IMG/VR virus record: IMGVR_UViG_3300021356_000009
Location: 17,926 to 81,925 of that record
Reading direction: 5' to 3' (one strand)
Origin: a virus
DNA: 64,000 nt
Shown here in pieces: positions 43,529 through 55,900 of this stretch (its first letter is position 1; every line of letters begins with the position of its first letter). The notes beneath the pieces were generated by a model. The model had not been told where the DNA came from and did not search any database. It was given only the letters and a program-made list of their open reading frames with translations. The position numbers were made by a program, and so were the translations under genes.

Positions 43529-46500
43529 ATGTCATCAACAGATAGACAAAATAGATTACTAGTAACAGAAGACTGGAAGCGTGTATATCAGTCATTTAGA
43601 AATGCTGATTTTAAGGCTTACGATTTTGATACTTTAAAAAGAACAATGATAACTTACCTCAGAGAAAACTATCCTGAGGATTTTAATGATTACATAGAAT
43701 CAAGCGAATACGTTGCATTGATTGATATGATTGCATTTTTGGGTCAAAACTTGTCGTTCCGTATCGACTTAAATGCAAGAGAAAATTTTATAGAGCTTGC
43801 CGATCGCAGAGAAAGTGTTTTACGTCTTGCTAGATTACTTTCATATAACGCAAGTAGAAATAAAGCGGCTGAAGGCCTACTTAAAGTGGAATCTATAAAA
43901 ACTACAGAAGATATTATTGATTCTAACGGAAACAATATTAGTAGACAAACTGTACTTTGGAATGATTCAACAAATAGTGACTGGTATGAGCAATTTGTTA
44001 GAATCTTAAATGCAGCACTACCTACAACAAATAAATTTGGTCGTCCTGTAAGTAAAGCTACAATTGACAATATTCCAACTCAAAAATATAGAGTTAACGG
44101 AGCAAGTAGTGACATTCCTGTATTTAGATTTCAAAAATCAATTAACGGAAAAAATTTACCATTTGAAGTAACAAGCTGCGAGTTGACAGATAGTGAAATT
44201 TTAGAAGAGCCACCGCTACCTGGAAACAATGTAGGATTTGTTTACAGAGATGATAATAGAGGGTTTGGTAGTAGCAATACAGGATTCTTTTTTAAATTTA
44301 AACAAGGCATTTTAGAAGATGGCGCATTTAATATTTCAGCTCCTGCAACTAATCAAACTGTAAGCATAGATGCTGTAAATATAAACAATGAAGATGTTTG
44401 GTTATATGGGCTTAACTCTAGTGGAATTGAAACAACACTTTGGACAAAAGTAGATAGTGTTAAAGGAAATAATGTTTTATACAATAACTTAACAAGTTCG
44501 CAAAAAAACATATTTGGAGTTTTAACAAAATTAGAAGATAGAGTTGATCTAATTTTTAGCGATGGTGTATTTGGTAACCTTCCACAAGGGTCCTTTAGAA
44601 CATATTTTCGTGTAAGTGCTAACGAGGAATTAAACATAACTCCTGCATCTATGCAAAAAATAAACATCGATGTAGATTATATTTCTGCAAATAACACTGA
44701 AGAAACTTTAAGTTTTGAACTTGCTTTAAAGTACAGTGTATTAAACGCAGCAGCATCCGAAACTAATGATAGTATAAAACAAAATGCACCAGCAGTGTAT
44801 TACACACAAAATAGAATGGTGACAGGTGAAGATTATAATATTGTTCCGTTGACAGTTAGTCAAGAAATTGTAAAAACAAAAAGTATCAATAGAGTAAGCA
44901 GTGGAATTTCTCGCTATTTTGATTTAGTTGATGCAACAGGAAAGTATAGTAAAACTAACATTTACGGTAGTGATGGCATACTTTATAAAGAATATTTTAC
45001 AGACAAGCAAGGGTTTACTTTTAGCACACGTAACGATATTGAGAATATTTTGTTATCAACTGTAGAACCTATACTTGCAGGAAAATATATTAGAAACTTT
45101 TATTTTGATAAATTTTTACGCATAGATTTTAGTTTGTCTGAATACTTGTGGAAGCAAAAAGAAACAAAAACAAATCAATCAACAGGTAATTTTGCAGATG
45201 GTGCATTGCAAAATCTACCATTAAAGACTGGCTCGTTCACTTCAACAAATTTGAAGTATTTGACTATAGGAACATTAGTAAAATTTGCTCCTAGAGCAGG
45301 CTATGTTTTTCAAACAGACGAAGATAATAAGCAAGTCATTAGAGGTACCGAGCTTAAAGAAAACCAAGTAGAATATCTATGGACTAAAATTGTTAGTATT
45401 AAGAATCAAGGAGATGCAGAAGGTGATATATTATTAAATGATGTTATACCAACTGATGCAGTTTTACAAGAATTAATACCAGCACTTACAACTACAATTC
45501 CAGATGATGTAAAAACACAAATGATAAACAGAATATTTGTTTACAAAACATTTGGATTAAGGTATGATTATCTTACAGAAAGATGGAGAGTAGTTACTGA
45601 AAATAATGTTAATTTTGCTGACGACTTTGGATTAGGCAGAGCAGGCGATAATTCTAATCAGAGCTTGGATGCAAGTTGGTTATTATTATTTGAAACTAAC
45701 GGCGAAAGTTATACAATTAGTACTAGGTCAATGAGATATGTTTTTGAATCAGATGCAGAAGTAAGATTCTATTTTGACAACAGAGATAAAATATTTGATC
45801 CTAAAACTGGACAAAGTTTGATTGATAATATCAACATTTTAAGCATTAATAAAAAACTTGACGACACAAGCACATATAACTTTACAAAAGACTTTAGATG
45901 GGAAGTGAGCAACTCCTTTAGAGATAGCGAAGGTTACGTAAGCAGTAAAAAAGTTGAAGTTAGCTTTTTTGATTCAGATGATGATGGAGTTGTTGATGAC
46001 CCGGATATATTCGAACAAATTGTTTTACCTAATATAAACAGCGATGACAAATATGTATTCCTTGAGAAATACAATCCTAGTAGTGATGTAGATGATTACA
46101 AATATGTTGATTCAAGTAAGTTTTATATTGTGCCTAATTTATCTATAGGAACAAGTGCATATAATACAGGTGATATATTCTTTGCTCTTGATACTAAATC
46201 ATTTTACGTTTTAAATGGTAATAATTTTGACATTACAAATGATTATCGAGCATACGTTGGCAGAGATAAAATTAAGTTTCATTACATTCATAATGCAGAT
46301 GAATCTTATAGAATAGACCCTAGTAGTACAAATATTATAGATACGTATTTGCTTACAAAAACTTATGATACAGAATATAGAAAATATCTTGCAGGAGATT
46401 TAACTTTACTACCGTTGCCTCTTAGCTCTGATCAATTATTTTTAAACTTTGGTCAAACAATCAATCAGCAGAAGTCAATCAGCGATGAAGTAATTTATCA

Positions 46501-46963
46501 TTCAGTTAAGTACAAGCCGTTATTTGGAAGTAAGGCTGATACAGATTTGCAAGCAAAGTTTAAGGTTGTAAAAAATGATGACATTGTAATGACAGATAAC
46601 CAAGTAAAAGCTGAAGTTATTACATACATAAATGAATTTTTTGCTTTAGAAAATTGGGACTTTGGAGATACATTTTATTTCCAAGAACTAGCAGCATATG
46701 TTATGAATAGGCTTACACCTAATATAAAACAAATTGTAATTGTACCTACTTCTGCAAACCAAGTTTTTGGAAGTTTATTTGAAATAAAAGCAGAAGCAGA
46801 TGAAATTTTTATTAGTGCAGCAGAAGTTGATGATGTAGAGATTATATCTGGGGTAACAGCTACTAGATTGAAGGCACAAGGTGATGTAATTACTGCTGAT
46901 ACAAATTCAGCAGTTGGCGTACAAAGCGGTGCAACTAACTTAACTATTGGAGGTTATGAATAA
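43529..46963 (+). CDS. 6: Baseplate wedge protein gp6
   Basis: An enlarged (1144 aa; T4 660 aa) gp6 of the baseplate J-like family. The N-terminal block DFDTLKRTMITYLRENYPED, then ALIDMIAFLGQNLSFRIDLN and RRESVLRLARLLSYNASRNK (~60-110), is diagnostic. A later segment (TGEDYNIVPLTVSQEIVKTK) and the C-terminal YINEFFALENWDFGDTFYFQ / NRLTPNIKQIVIVPTSANQV region match the J-family end domain. gp6 forms the heterotrimer with gp7 that makes the inner baseplate ring. The stop lies two bases before the ATG of the giant gene. Confidence 0.92.
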   Translation: MSSTDRQNRLLVTEDWKRVYQSFRNADFKAYDFDTLKRTMITYLRENYPEDFNDYIESSEYVALIDMIAFLGQNLSFRIDLNARENFIELADRRESVLRLARLLSYNASRNKAAEGLLKVESIKTTEDIIDSNGNNISRQTVLWNDSTNSDWYEQFVRILNAALPTTNKFGRPVSKATIDNIPTQKYRVNGASSDIPVFRFQKSINGKNLPFEVTSCELTDSEILEEPPLPGNNVGFVYRDDNRGFGSSNTGFFFKFKQGILEDGAFNISAPATNQTVSIDAVNINNEDVWLYGLNSSGIETTLWTKVDSVKGNNVLYNNLTSSQKNIFGVLTKLEDRVDLIFSDGVFGNLPQGSFRTYFRVSANEELNITPASMQKINIDVDYISANNTEETLSFELALKYSVLNAAASETNDSIKQNAPAVYYTQNRMVTGEDYNIVPLTVSQEIVKTKSINRVSSGISRYFDLVDATGKYSKTNIYGSDGILYKEYFTDKQGFTFSTRNDIENILLSTVEPILAGKYIRNFYFDKFLRIDFSLSEYLWKQKETKTNQSTGNFADGALQNLPLKTGSFTSTNLKYLTIGTLVKFAPRAGYVFQTDEDNKQVIRGTELKENQVEYLWTKIVSIKNQGDAEGDILLNDVIPTDAVLQELIPALTTTIPDDVKTQMINRIFVYKTFGLRYDYLTERWRVVTENNVNFADDFGLGRAGDNSNQSLDASWLLLFETNGESYTISTRSMRYVFESDAEVRFYFDNRDKIFDPKTGQSLIDNINILSINKKLDDTSTYNFTKDFRWEVSNSFRDSEGYVSSKKVEVSFFDSDDDGVVDDPDIFEQIVLPNINSDDKYVFLEKYNPSSDVDDYKYVDSSKFYIVPNLSIGTSAYNTGDIFFALDTKSFYVLNGNNFDITNDYRAYVGRDKIKFHYIHNADESYRIDPSSTNIIDTYLLTKTYDTEYRKYLAGDLTLLPLPLSSDQLFLNFGQTINQQKSISDEVIYHSVKYKPLFGSKADTDLQAKFKVVKNDDIVMTDNQVKAEVITYINEFFALENWDFGDTFYFQELAAYVMNRLTPNIKQIVIVPTSANQVFGSLFEIKAEADEIFISAAEVDDVEIISGVTATRLKAQGDVITADTNSAVGVQSGATNLTIGGYE

Positions 46964-46965
46964 GT

Positions 46966-49900
46966 ATGTCTGAGAATGACCAAAAAGAATATCCAGTAGA
47001 TGGAAATAATGTTCCTTCTAGTAAATTTTTACCAAGATATTTTAGAACACTTCCTAACAAAAAGTTTTTATCTGCAACGTTTGACCAAATGGTGCAGACA
47101 GGTACAGCTGAAAAATTAAATGCATACTATGGAGACACTGTTGCACCTGGATACAATACAAAAGACCCATACGTAACTGATGATATAAAAATTAGAAATG
47201 ATTATCAGTTTTCACCTGGTACAGTTATTGAAGATGATTTAGGCAATGTAAATTTCTATAAAGACTACATTGATTACATAAACCAAATTAAAAATCTAAA
47301 AGGGACTGTAGACAATCATAACAATCTAAACGAAGCTGAATTTTATAGTTTAAATCCTCATATAGATGCTGATAAGTTTGTTAACTATAGAGAATACTAT
47401 TGGTTAGCGTATGGTCCACAGTTAGTTAATGTAGCTGGTCAAGGAAAAGAAGTTGTAAGTACGTTTACAGTTACAAAGAAAGACAATGTAGATAACTTTT
47501 CATATGTGTTTAGTCCAGATGGAATAACTGATAATCCTGACATTCAGCTTATCAGAGGTCAGACCTACACATTTGAAATAGATGCTCCTGATATGCCAAT
47601 GACAATTAGAACACAGCGTCCAGGCACAAGCGAATTTTCTTACACTGATGGTGTTACACAAACAGAAACAGGATTTACTTTCAAAGTTCCTGAAAATGCA
47701 CCAGAGGTACTATTCTACGTAAACGAAAACGATATAAATGCAAGCGGTGTATTTAAGATTATAAATGCAGAAGATAATTCAGAAGTCGATGTTGATTTAG
47801 AAGTTATTGGCAAGAAAGCATATAAAGGCGGTAATGGTGTAGAATTATCTAATGGAATGAAAATTAGATTTACTGGAGATGTAACTCCTGCAAAATATGC
47901 AGAAGGAGAATGGTACGTTGAAGGAGTAGGTGATAAGATAGTTCTTATTAGTGCAAATGATTTGTTTATACCTACTACTAATTTACAAGATGTAGATGTT
48001 CCATTTGATGCTAATAATTTTGATAGATTACCGTTTGATGATGCAAGCGGTTTCCCTGCACAAAAAGATTACATAGTAGGAAACAGATGTAGTAGAGATA
48101 CAAACTACTGGGCAAGAAGCAATAAATGGTTTCATAAGTCTGTCATTGAAGCTTCAGCAGCAGCTAATAAACAACCTGTAGTTTTAAATGAAGCTCTAAA
48201 AGCAAAAAAGCCTATTATAGAATTCAATCCTCATTTACGTTTACATAATAGTGGTACAATAAAAAAGCTAGATGTTGATCTAGTAGATACTATTACTACT
48301 GATGTATTTTCTACAATAGAAGGAAGTTCTGGATATAATATTGATGGAATAGATATCGTTGACGGAATGCGTATTTTGTTTTTAGGTGACACTGATGTAC
48401 TAGTCAAGAACAAAATTTATGAAGTTAAATTTATACGTTTTATTAACAATAGACAACTTACTTTACAGCCAACAGAAGACACAGATCCTTTAGTAGGAGA
48501 AACGCTGCTTTGTAAGCAAGGCACAGATAACAAAGGATATATGTATTGGTTTGATGGCACAACTTGGAAACGATCACAAGAAAAACCTACAGTAAATCAA
48601 TCTCCTTTATTTGAGTTGTATGATAATGATGGTATTCAAATAAGCACACTTGAGAGTGTGTCTCAATTAGGAACCAAAATTTTCTCATACAAAACTGGTA
48701 ATGGTGTAAATGATCCTGAATTAGGATTTCCACTAAGTTATAGAAGTCTTGAAAATATAGGTGACATTGAATTTGAATTTAATTTATTAAGCGATGTAAT
48801 TACATACCAAAGACAAAATGTTACAGAAAGTATTGAAAGTGATCAGTTACTTTTAAGAAAATATTCAGATAGAGAAAACTTTGAATATGTTAATGCTTGG
48901 GTAAAAGGTAAAGAACTATCTGTACAACCTGTAATTAGAGAATATTTTGCTGAAATAGATCAAACTAATTTTGATATTGATGTTTATGAAAATAGTGCTA
49001 ATGTAACTGATTTATGGATAAGAGTCTATCAAAATAATAAATTGCTTGTAAACACTAAAGATTATGACATTGTTAATTTTGATAATATGGCAACTGTTGT
49101 TTTAAAAAACAAAGCATCAGAAAATGATCAGATTATAATCAAAACAAATAGTGCTAATGCAAAAACAAATAATGGACATTATGAATTACCTACTTCGGTA
49201 GTCAATAACCCAAATAATGAAAATATAACACAACTAACCTTTGGCGAATTTACAGACCATGTAAGAACTATCGTTGAAAGTTTAGAAGATATTGGCGGAA
49301 TTTTTCCTGGACAAAGTAATTTACGTGATGCAGGAAATGTTTACGACAGGGGAACTAAATTTGTTCAACATAGTGGAATGTTTAATTTAGCAAATTTCCA
49401 CCTTATAGATGATAATGCAAATATTATTAAAGCAATAGAGTTTGCAAAACGTGAATACGGAAAATTTAAGCGTGAATTTTTAGATGTTGCAAATCAATTA
49501 GGGTTTGATGGCGATATTAAAGATCATGTAGATGCTGTTTTAGAAAGAATTGCAAAAGATAAAAACAACTCTATGCCATTTTACTTTAGTGATATGATTG
49601 GGTACGGTAAAGGTTTTGAAACACAACATAAAGTTTTTGATGAAAATAATAGATTTTATCCTTTATCACAAAAATTCAATTTAAAAGAACTATCTACTAG
49701 GGCAGTTTGTGTTTATCATAATAGAGTACAGATAGCACACGGTCAAGATTACACTTTTAATGATGATGGGTTTATTGTTTTAGATGACAGACTTGTTGTT
49801 AATTACAATGATACAATAGACATAGTTGAATATAGTTCAACTGACGGTTCTTATATTCCTCCTACACCAAGCAAGTTTGGGCTATTTCCTAAATATGTTC

Positions 49901-52900
49901 CAGGAAAATATCACGACCATACTTTTTTAGAAGCACAAAATGTTGTGCAAGGGCACGATGGTAGTATTACTATTGCATACAACGACTTTAGAGACGATTT
50001 ACTTGTTGAACTAGAAATGCGTATATTCAATAATATAAAAGTTGAATATGACGAAAGTATTTTTAACATACATGATTACATAGGTGGAGAATACAGAACA
50101 ACAAAGTTTTCACAGCAACAGATAGATAATCCATTTATTGACGATTTTACAGATTGGCTACAGCTTGTAGGTAATCCAGACTATACAGAATACGATTCTT
50201 TCTTTAGTCAAGCTAATCCTTTCACATTTAATTATAGTGCAAGTAATTCCGCAAATAATAATAGCTTACCAGGATTTTGGAGAGGAATATACAAGTGGGC
50301 ATATGATACTGATCGTCCGCATTCTCATCCTTGGGAGGTTTTAGGTTTTAGTATAGAACCTAATTGGTGGAAAGAAGTTTACGGCCCTCGTCCGTATACT
50401 GTAGACAATGTTCCGTTATGGACAGATTTAGAAAAAGGTATTGTTAGAGAACCAGGAAAAGCTGTTAGATTTAGAAGTAAATTTGCTAGACCAGGATTAG
50501 CAAGTTTTCCTCCTGCAGATAGTAGAGGCGAAATACAAAATCCTTTAAATAGTGGATTCCTAAAAAATTACGCCAACAGTCAAATTAAAACTAAATTTAA
50601 GTTTGGCGATCAAGCACCAACAGAAGCAGCTTGGAGACGTTCTAGTGATTATCCATTTGCTTTATTAAAAAGCATGATTATAAACAGACCTGTACATACG
50701 TTTGGTATTGCTTTTGATAGAAGCAGAGTAAAAAGAAATTTTGCTGGACAGTTGGTATATGGTGATACTAATAAAAGAATTAAAAAAGAAACTATTGCAT
50801 TTCCTAATAGTTTAAGCTCAACAGACAGAGTGCAAACAGCAGGATTAGTAAATTACGTTGCTGCATTAATACAGAACGATGTATCTACTCAATATGACGA
50901 ATATGTTTCTAATATCCAACGTGTAAATAACAAACTTGGATTACGTGTTGGCGGCTTTACAAATAAAGAAAAATTTAACTTATTATTAGACAGCAGGTCT
51001 CCTTTTAATACCACAAATGTTTTTATTCCACAAGAGAATTATAAAGTCTTTCTTAACAAATCTACTGCGTTTGACGTAGTTACGTATAGCGGTGTTATAA
51101 TAGAAAAAGTAGCAAGCGGATTTATTATAAGAGGATATGATAGATTTAATCCTGTATTTCCTATATATCAATCTGTTCCTGCAAGTAACGATCCTGTAAT
51201 GCGTGAAGGTGGTACAAGCGAGAACTTTATAGATTGGGATGAAAACAAATTATATTTACAAGGAAACCTTGTAAGATATGAAGGTAGATTTTTTAGAGCT
51301 AGAGAAGAACATACATCAAGCGAAAGATTTGATGCAGATTTATTTGTTGAAGTAAAAGAAGTTCCGGTAGTAGGCGGAGTAAATGTAACTGTGCCGCAAA
51401 ACTTTAGAGAGCATTTATCATATGTTGATTACGGAACAACATATGCCACTGTTCAAGAAGTAATTAACTTCATTGCTGGATATGAACAACACTTAATTAA
51501 ATCTGGATTTATATTCAACTCTTATAGTCCCGAAAGCGAAACAATACAAAACTGGCGCATGAGTATGAAAGATTATCTATTCTGGACTACACAAAATTGG
51601 CAAGAAAATAGCGTCATTACACTTAGCCCATTAGCAGAAACTGTAAAATGGTTTAAAGATGGATATATTGTTGATAATATTTTTAATGAGATTTATGCAA
51701 CTGCACCATTGAATAGTAATGGCAGACCTATAAATCCAAAAAATTTAAGTTACAGTAGAGTTGAAAAAGAATTTATTTTACAACCTAAAGATACAAATGA
51801 AGGTATCTATCTAGCAAAATTACCTTTAACCCAAAAAGAACATATTGTTCTACTTGATAACAAAACTATATTCAAGGATGTAATATATAATAAAGAGCAG
51901 GGCTATAGACAACAGCGTATTAAAGTTATTGGATATAGATCAAGTGACTGGGACGGAAGTATTAACGTACCTGGATTTATAATCGACGATGTAACTATAT
52001 TAGATTGGAATGAAAATACAGATTATAGTATAGGCGATGTTGTAAAGTATAAAAAAGATTATTATGTTGCAAAAGAAAATGTTCCGGGCAATACTACATT
52101 AGACTTAAATTATTGGGAAGTATTATCAGGTAAACCTGAAAACGGATTGTTTCCAAACTTTGATTACAAAATAAATCAATTTGCAGATTTTTATGATTTA
52201 GATACAGATAATTTTGATATAGAACAGCAAAAAGTTGCCCAGCATCTTATTGGCTATCAAAAACGTGAGTACTTACAAAACATTCTTAAAGACGATGTTA
52301 GCCAATACAAGTTCTATCAAGGATATATTCAAGATAAAGGCACAAAAAATGCACTAACAAAGTTATTTGATGCACTAAGTTCGTCAGGTGAAGATAGTTT
52401 AGAGTTTTATGAAGAATGGGCTGCAAGAGTAGGTTCCTATGGAGCCACAGACGGCATTAAAGAACTAGAGTTTATTTTAGACGAATCTAAATTCCAATTA
52501 GATCCGCAGCCTATCATTATCACAAACAGAGACGAAGGCAGAGCTTTAGATCTTGTTTATAGACAGCCTATTACTGATGTATACTTGGCACCCGAAGATT
52601 ATGATTATAGAAATGTATTTCCTACAAAGAATTTAAAACAATATGTTCCAACTGCTGGCTATGTTAATTCAGACGATGTTGATTATGAAATAGCAACCTA
52701 CAATGATATTTTAACACTTGATGCAGCATCTATATTAATAGATCAATATGTGTGGGTCGGTTTAGATAAAGATAATGACTGGAATGTATTCAAGGTTGAA
52801 AATACTGATTTAAAAATTGGTATTAATGACTACCAAACTGATACAAGGCTAACATTTTATAAAGAACATAATTTAGAAATTGGCGATATTTTTATCATAG

Positions 52901-55900
52901 CTACAGAAAAAAGTGGTGAAGAAAAGTTAGTTAAAGTTAAGAATATTGAAAATGAATATGTCACTATTGATAAAATAGATATTACTGAAACTGACGTACC
53001 TATTAGGAAGTTTGTATCTAAAAGATATACTAATATAAGTAATTTTGCAGCAGCAGTTGATAGCACTACTATTAACGATTTAGCATGGGTTGACCAAGTA
53101 GAAAATGAAAATACTTGGGGAGTTTACGAAAAAGGAAGTTATAATTATAGCAAAGTTTCCGAATTAGATAATACAGGAAAAACAGGATATTACTTTAATG
53201 ATATATCTTCTGATCAAAGAAATGTTTTACTTGCTGTAGGATATACAGGTGATAATCAAGTTGAGGTGTTTTCAAGAGCAACTGATACTTCTAACTTAGT
53301 AATAGAAGGTAATATACTCGAAGATACAACAGTAGCAAGTAATCAAAGTTTTGGTAGTAGTGTTGCAGTTAGTCCTGACCAGAAGTATATTGCTGTAGGA
53401 AGCCCTGATGCAACAAGTATTAAAACAAACCTTATAGGTTCATGGAATCCAAACACAGCGTATGCAGTTGGTGATATTTTAAAACACAACAATAGGTATT
53501 GGACTGCGCAACGACCAATACTTGCTAGTTCAGGTCCTCAATCTTATAATACCTACGAACCATATCCTATACTTAAAGATAACTTATCCGATAGTACTGA
53601 AGCTAATTTTTTAGTTGCAGGAAACTATCCTCTTACAAATACAAGGGCTAACCATTTTTTAATTAGAGCAACAGATGTACAATTTAGAGCAATACCGGTA
53701 GGGAGTACTCTACATTTACATTGGAACAGGTTTAGCGTAAGCCATATTAATCCAACTTTACGAAGAGATCCTTTTGAAGGCACAGTAACTGGTTTAGATT
53801 ATAATTGGCTTACAGGTGCTCATGTTATTTCCGATAAAGTAGATATGATTCTTAATATTCCTTTTGCTTTGCTTTCGGTTGCAGTTGGTGATATATTGCA
53901 AACAAGCACAGGTGAAGGAGAAATAAATTATGTTTATCAAAACGGAAATGGATTTATAGTATATCTAAAAAATACAACAGGACAATTTGCAGCTACAGGA
54001 AAAATTTATAATTCAGCTAATGACGAGATTGGCGATTATGAATACGAAATACCAGACGATACGCATACAAGTTTAGGCGGCTATTGGATGATTAGTACTA
54101 ATAGTATTAGTGCAGGCGGTGTAGACTTTATAGATGTAATAGTTGATAATTCTCCAGGGCTTATTATTAAAGATGTAAAGCAAGCAGGAGATTTGACTGC
54201 TGTAGAAAGTTACTACAATGTTACTGAAGATGTTGGTGTCGTAGGAACTATATCCAATGGCAACGAAAAAGTATCACTTATAGGTAAGTTTAAAGACCCA
54301 GATACAGGATATCCTGCTCCAAGCGGATACGAATATAGAAATTTATGGTTTGTAAGACTAGGGTCTACAGCTCCTACATTTAATATTGGCGATTCGATTA
54401 GATTACAAGAAAATACTTTCTTGCAAGATATAGAATGGGAAAATGAATTTCCAATAATAAATGATAACAGTGATCCAATTTTTGATAATAACCACGAAGT
54501 TGTGGAAAAAATTGACGGTTATATAAGAATTCAATTACAACCAGATCAAGTAGGAACGCATAACTTTGTAAAGGGCGATCAATTAGAAGATGCTAACACT
54601 GGCGCAATTTTCAATATATTCCATGCTACTATTGATGCTGGGTTTTTAACGCAGACATTGTATGTTAATATTGACGGTACAAGTCCTGTTCAAACATTTA
54701 GTAACGGTAGCGATTATGGCGACAGCACAAGAGTTATTCGCAGACGTAGCGGAGAGGTAAACAGAGACGCAGGATTTATGCAAGAATCAAGTGTAGCAAC
54801 AGCAGGCGGTTCGATATCTCCTTTATATGTTTTTGATTCAAGACAGCACCTTGCTAATCCTGCACTAATTAATTATGATTTGCCTGTCTACGGCACTGAT
54901 TTATATTATGGTGCTGAATACTGGATTAGACCTCAAGGTAGAACAGAACTAGGCGATGCTAGAGCAGCAAATGAACCTACACCAAATAATGCGGATTGGT
55001 TACTTACAACTAGCATTGATGTAATACCTACAGGCGGAACATTATATACAGGAACAGGATTTGTAAGTGTTTATGAAAGACAAGATATAGGTGTATATGC
55101 ATTAGAGAAAAGATTTGTTTTACCTTTCAATTTTGCTAATGTTGGTAAAAATTTAGATTTCAAAATTGTTAATGGTACATATGTCCTTTTCGTAGGTGCT
55201 CAAGATAAATTACTATTTGTTAAAAAAGGAACTGAAGGAAGTAGAACATTTAATTGGGAAGTAAGTTTAGATAAAGACTTTAGAGATGTATTCTCAATGA
55301 GTGCTGAATATTATATAGGCGATGTTGTAATTTATAATGCCGAATTATATAGAGCAAAAACAAATATAGCAAGCGGCAGTTCATTTAATATTCTAAATTG
55401 GGACTTAATAGATAACGATATTGATTATACAGGTTATGTTCCTAGACCTACTACAGTTGCTGGTAATGATAGTAGCTTACTTTCGTTGTTTACTGATATC
55501 GATAGTGTAGCTGCTGATTATGAACTTAGCGATAACGGACAAGTCCTTGCATTATATGCAACAAGAGATGATACAGATCCAAATGTTACACAAAATGATA
55601 AAATAGCTGTTTATAGATATGTAGATAATGCATATAGACTACAAAACGTTATAGATATTCCAGACGATAGTGTTAACGATCAGGAGTATAAGCATAATTT
55701 TTCAATGTCTTCGGATGGATCAAAAATTGCAGTTGGATTATATAAATCCGATGCAAATGGTTTATACGATGCAGGAAAGGTTTTAGTTTACGAATATCAA
55801 AGTGCATCACTTGGTTGGATTTTAATTGACACAATTATTAGTCCATCTAACGATGATTCTGAAAACTTTGGTTATGATGTTGCTTTTGTAGGGAACAGTT

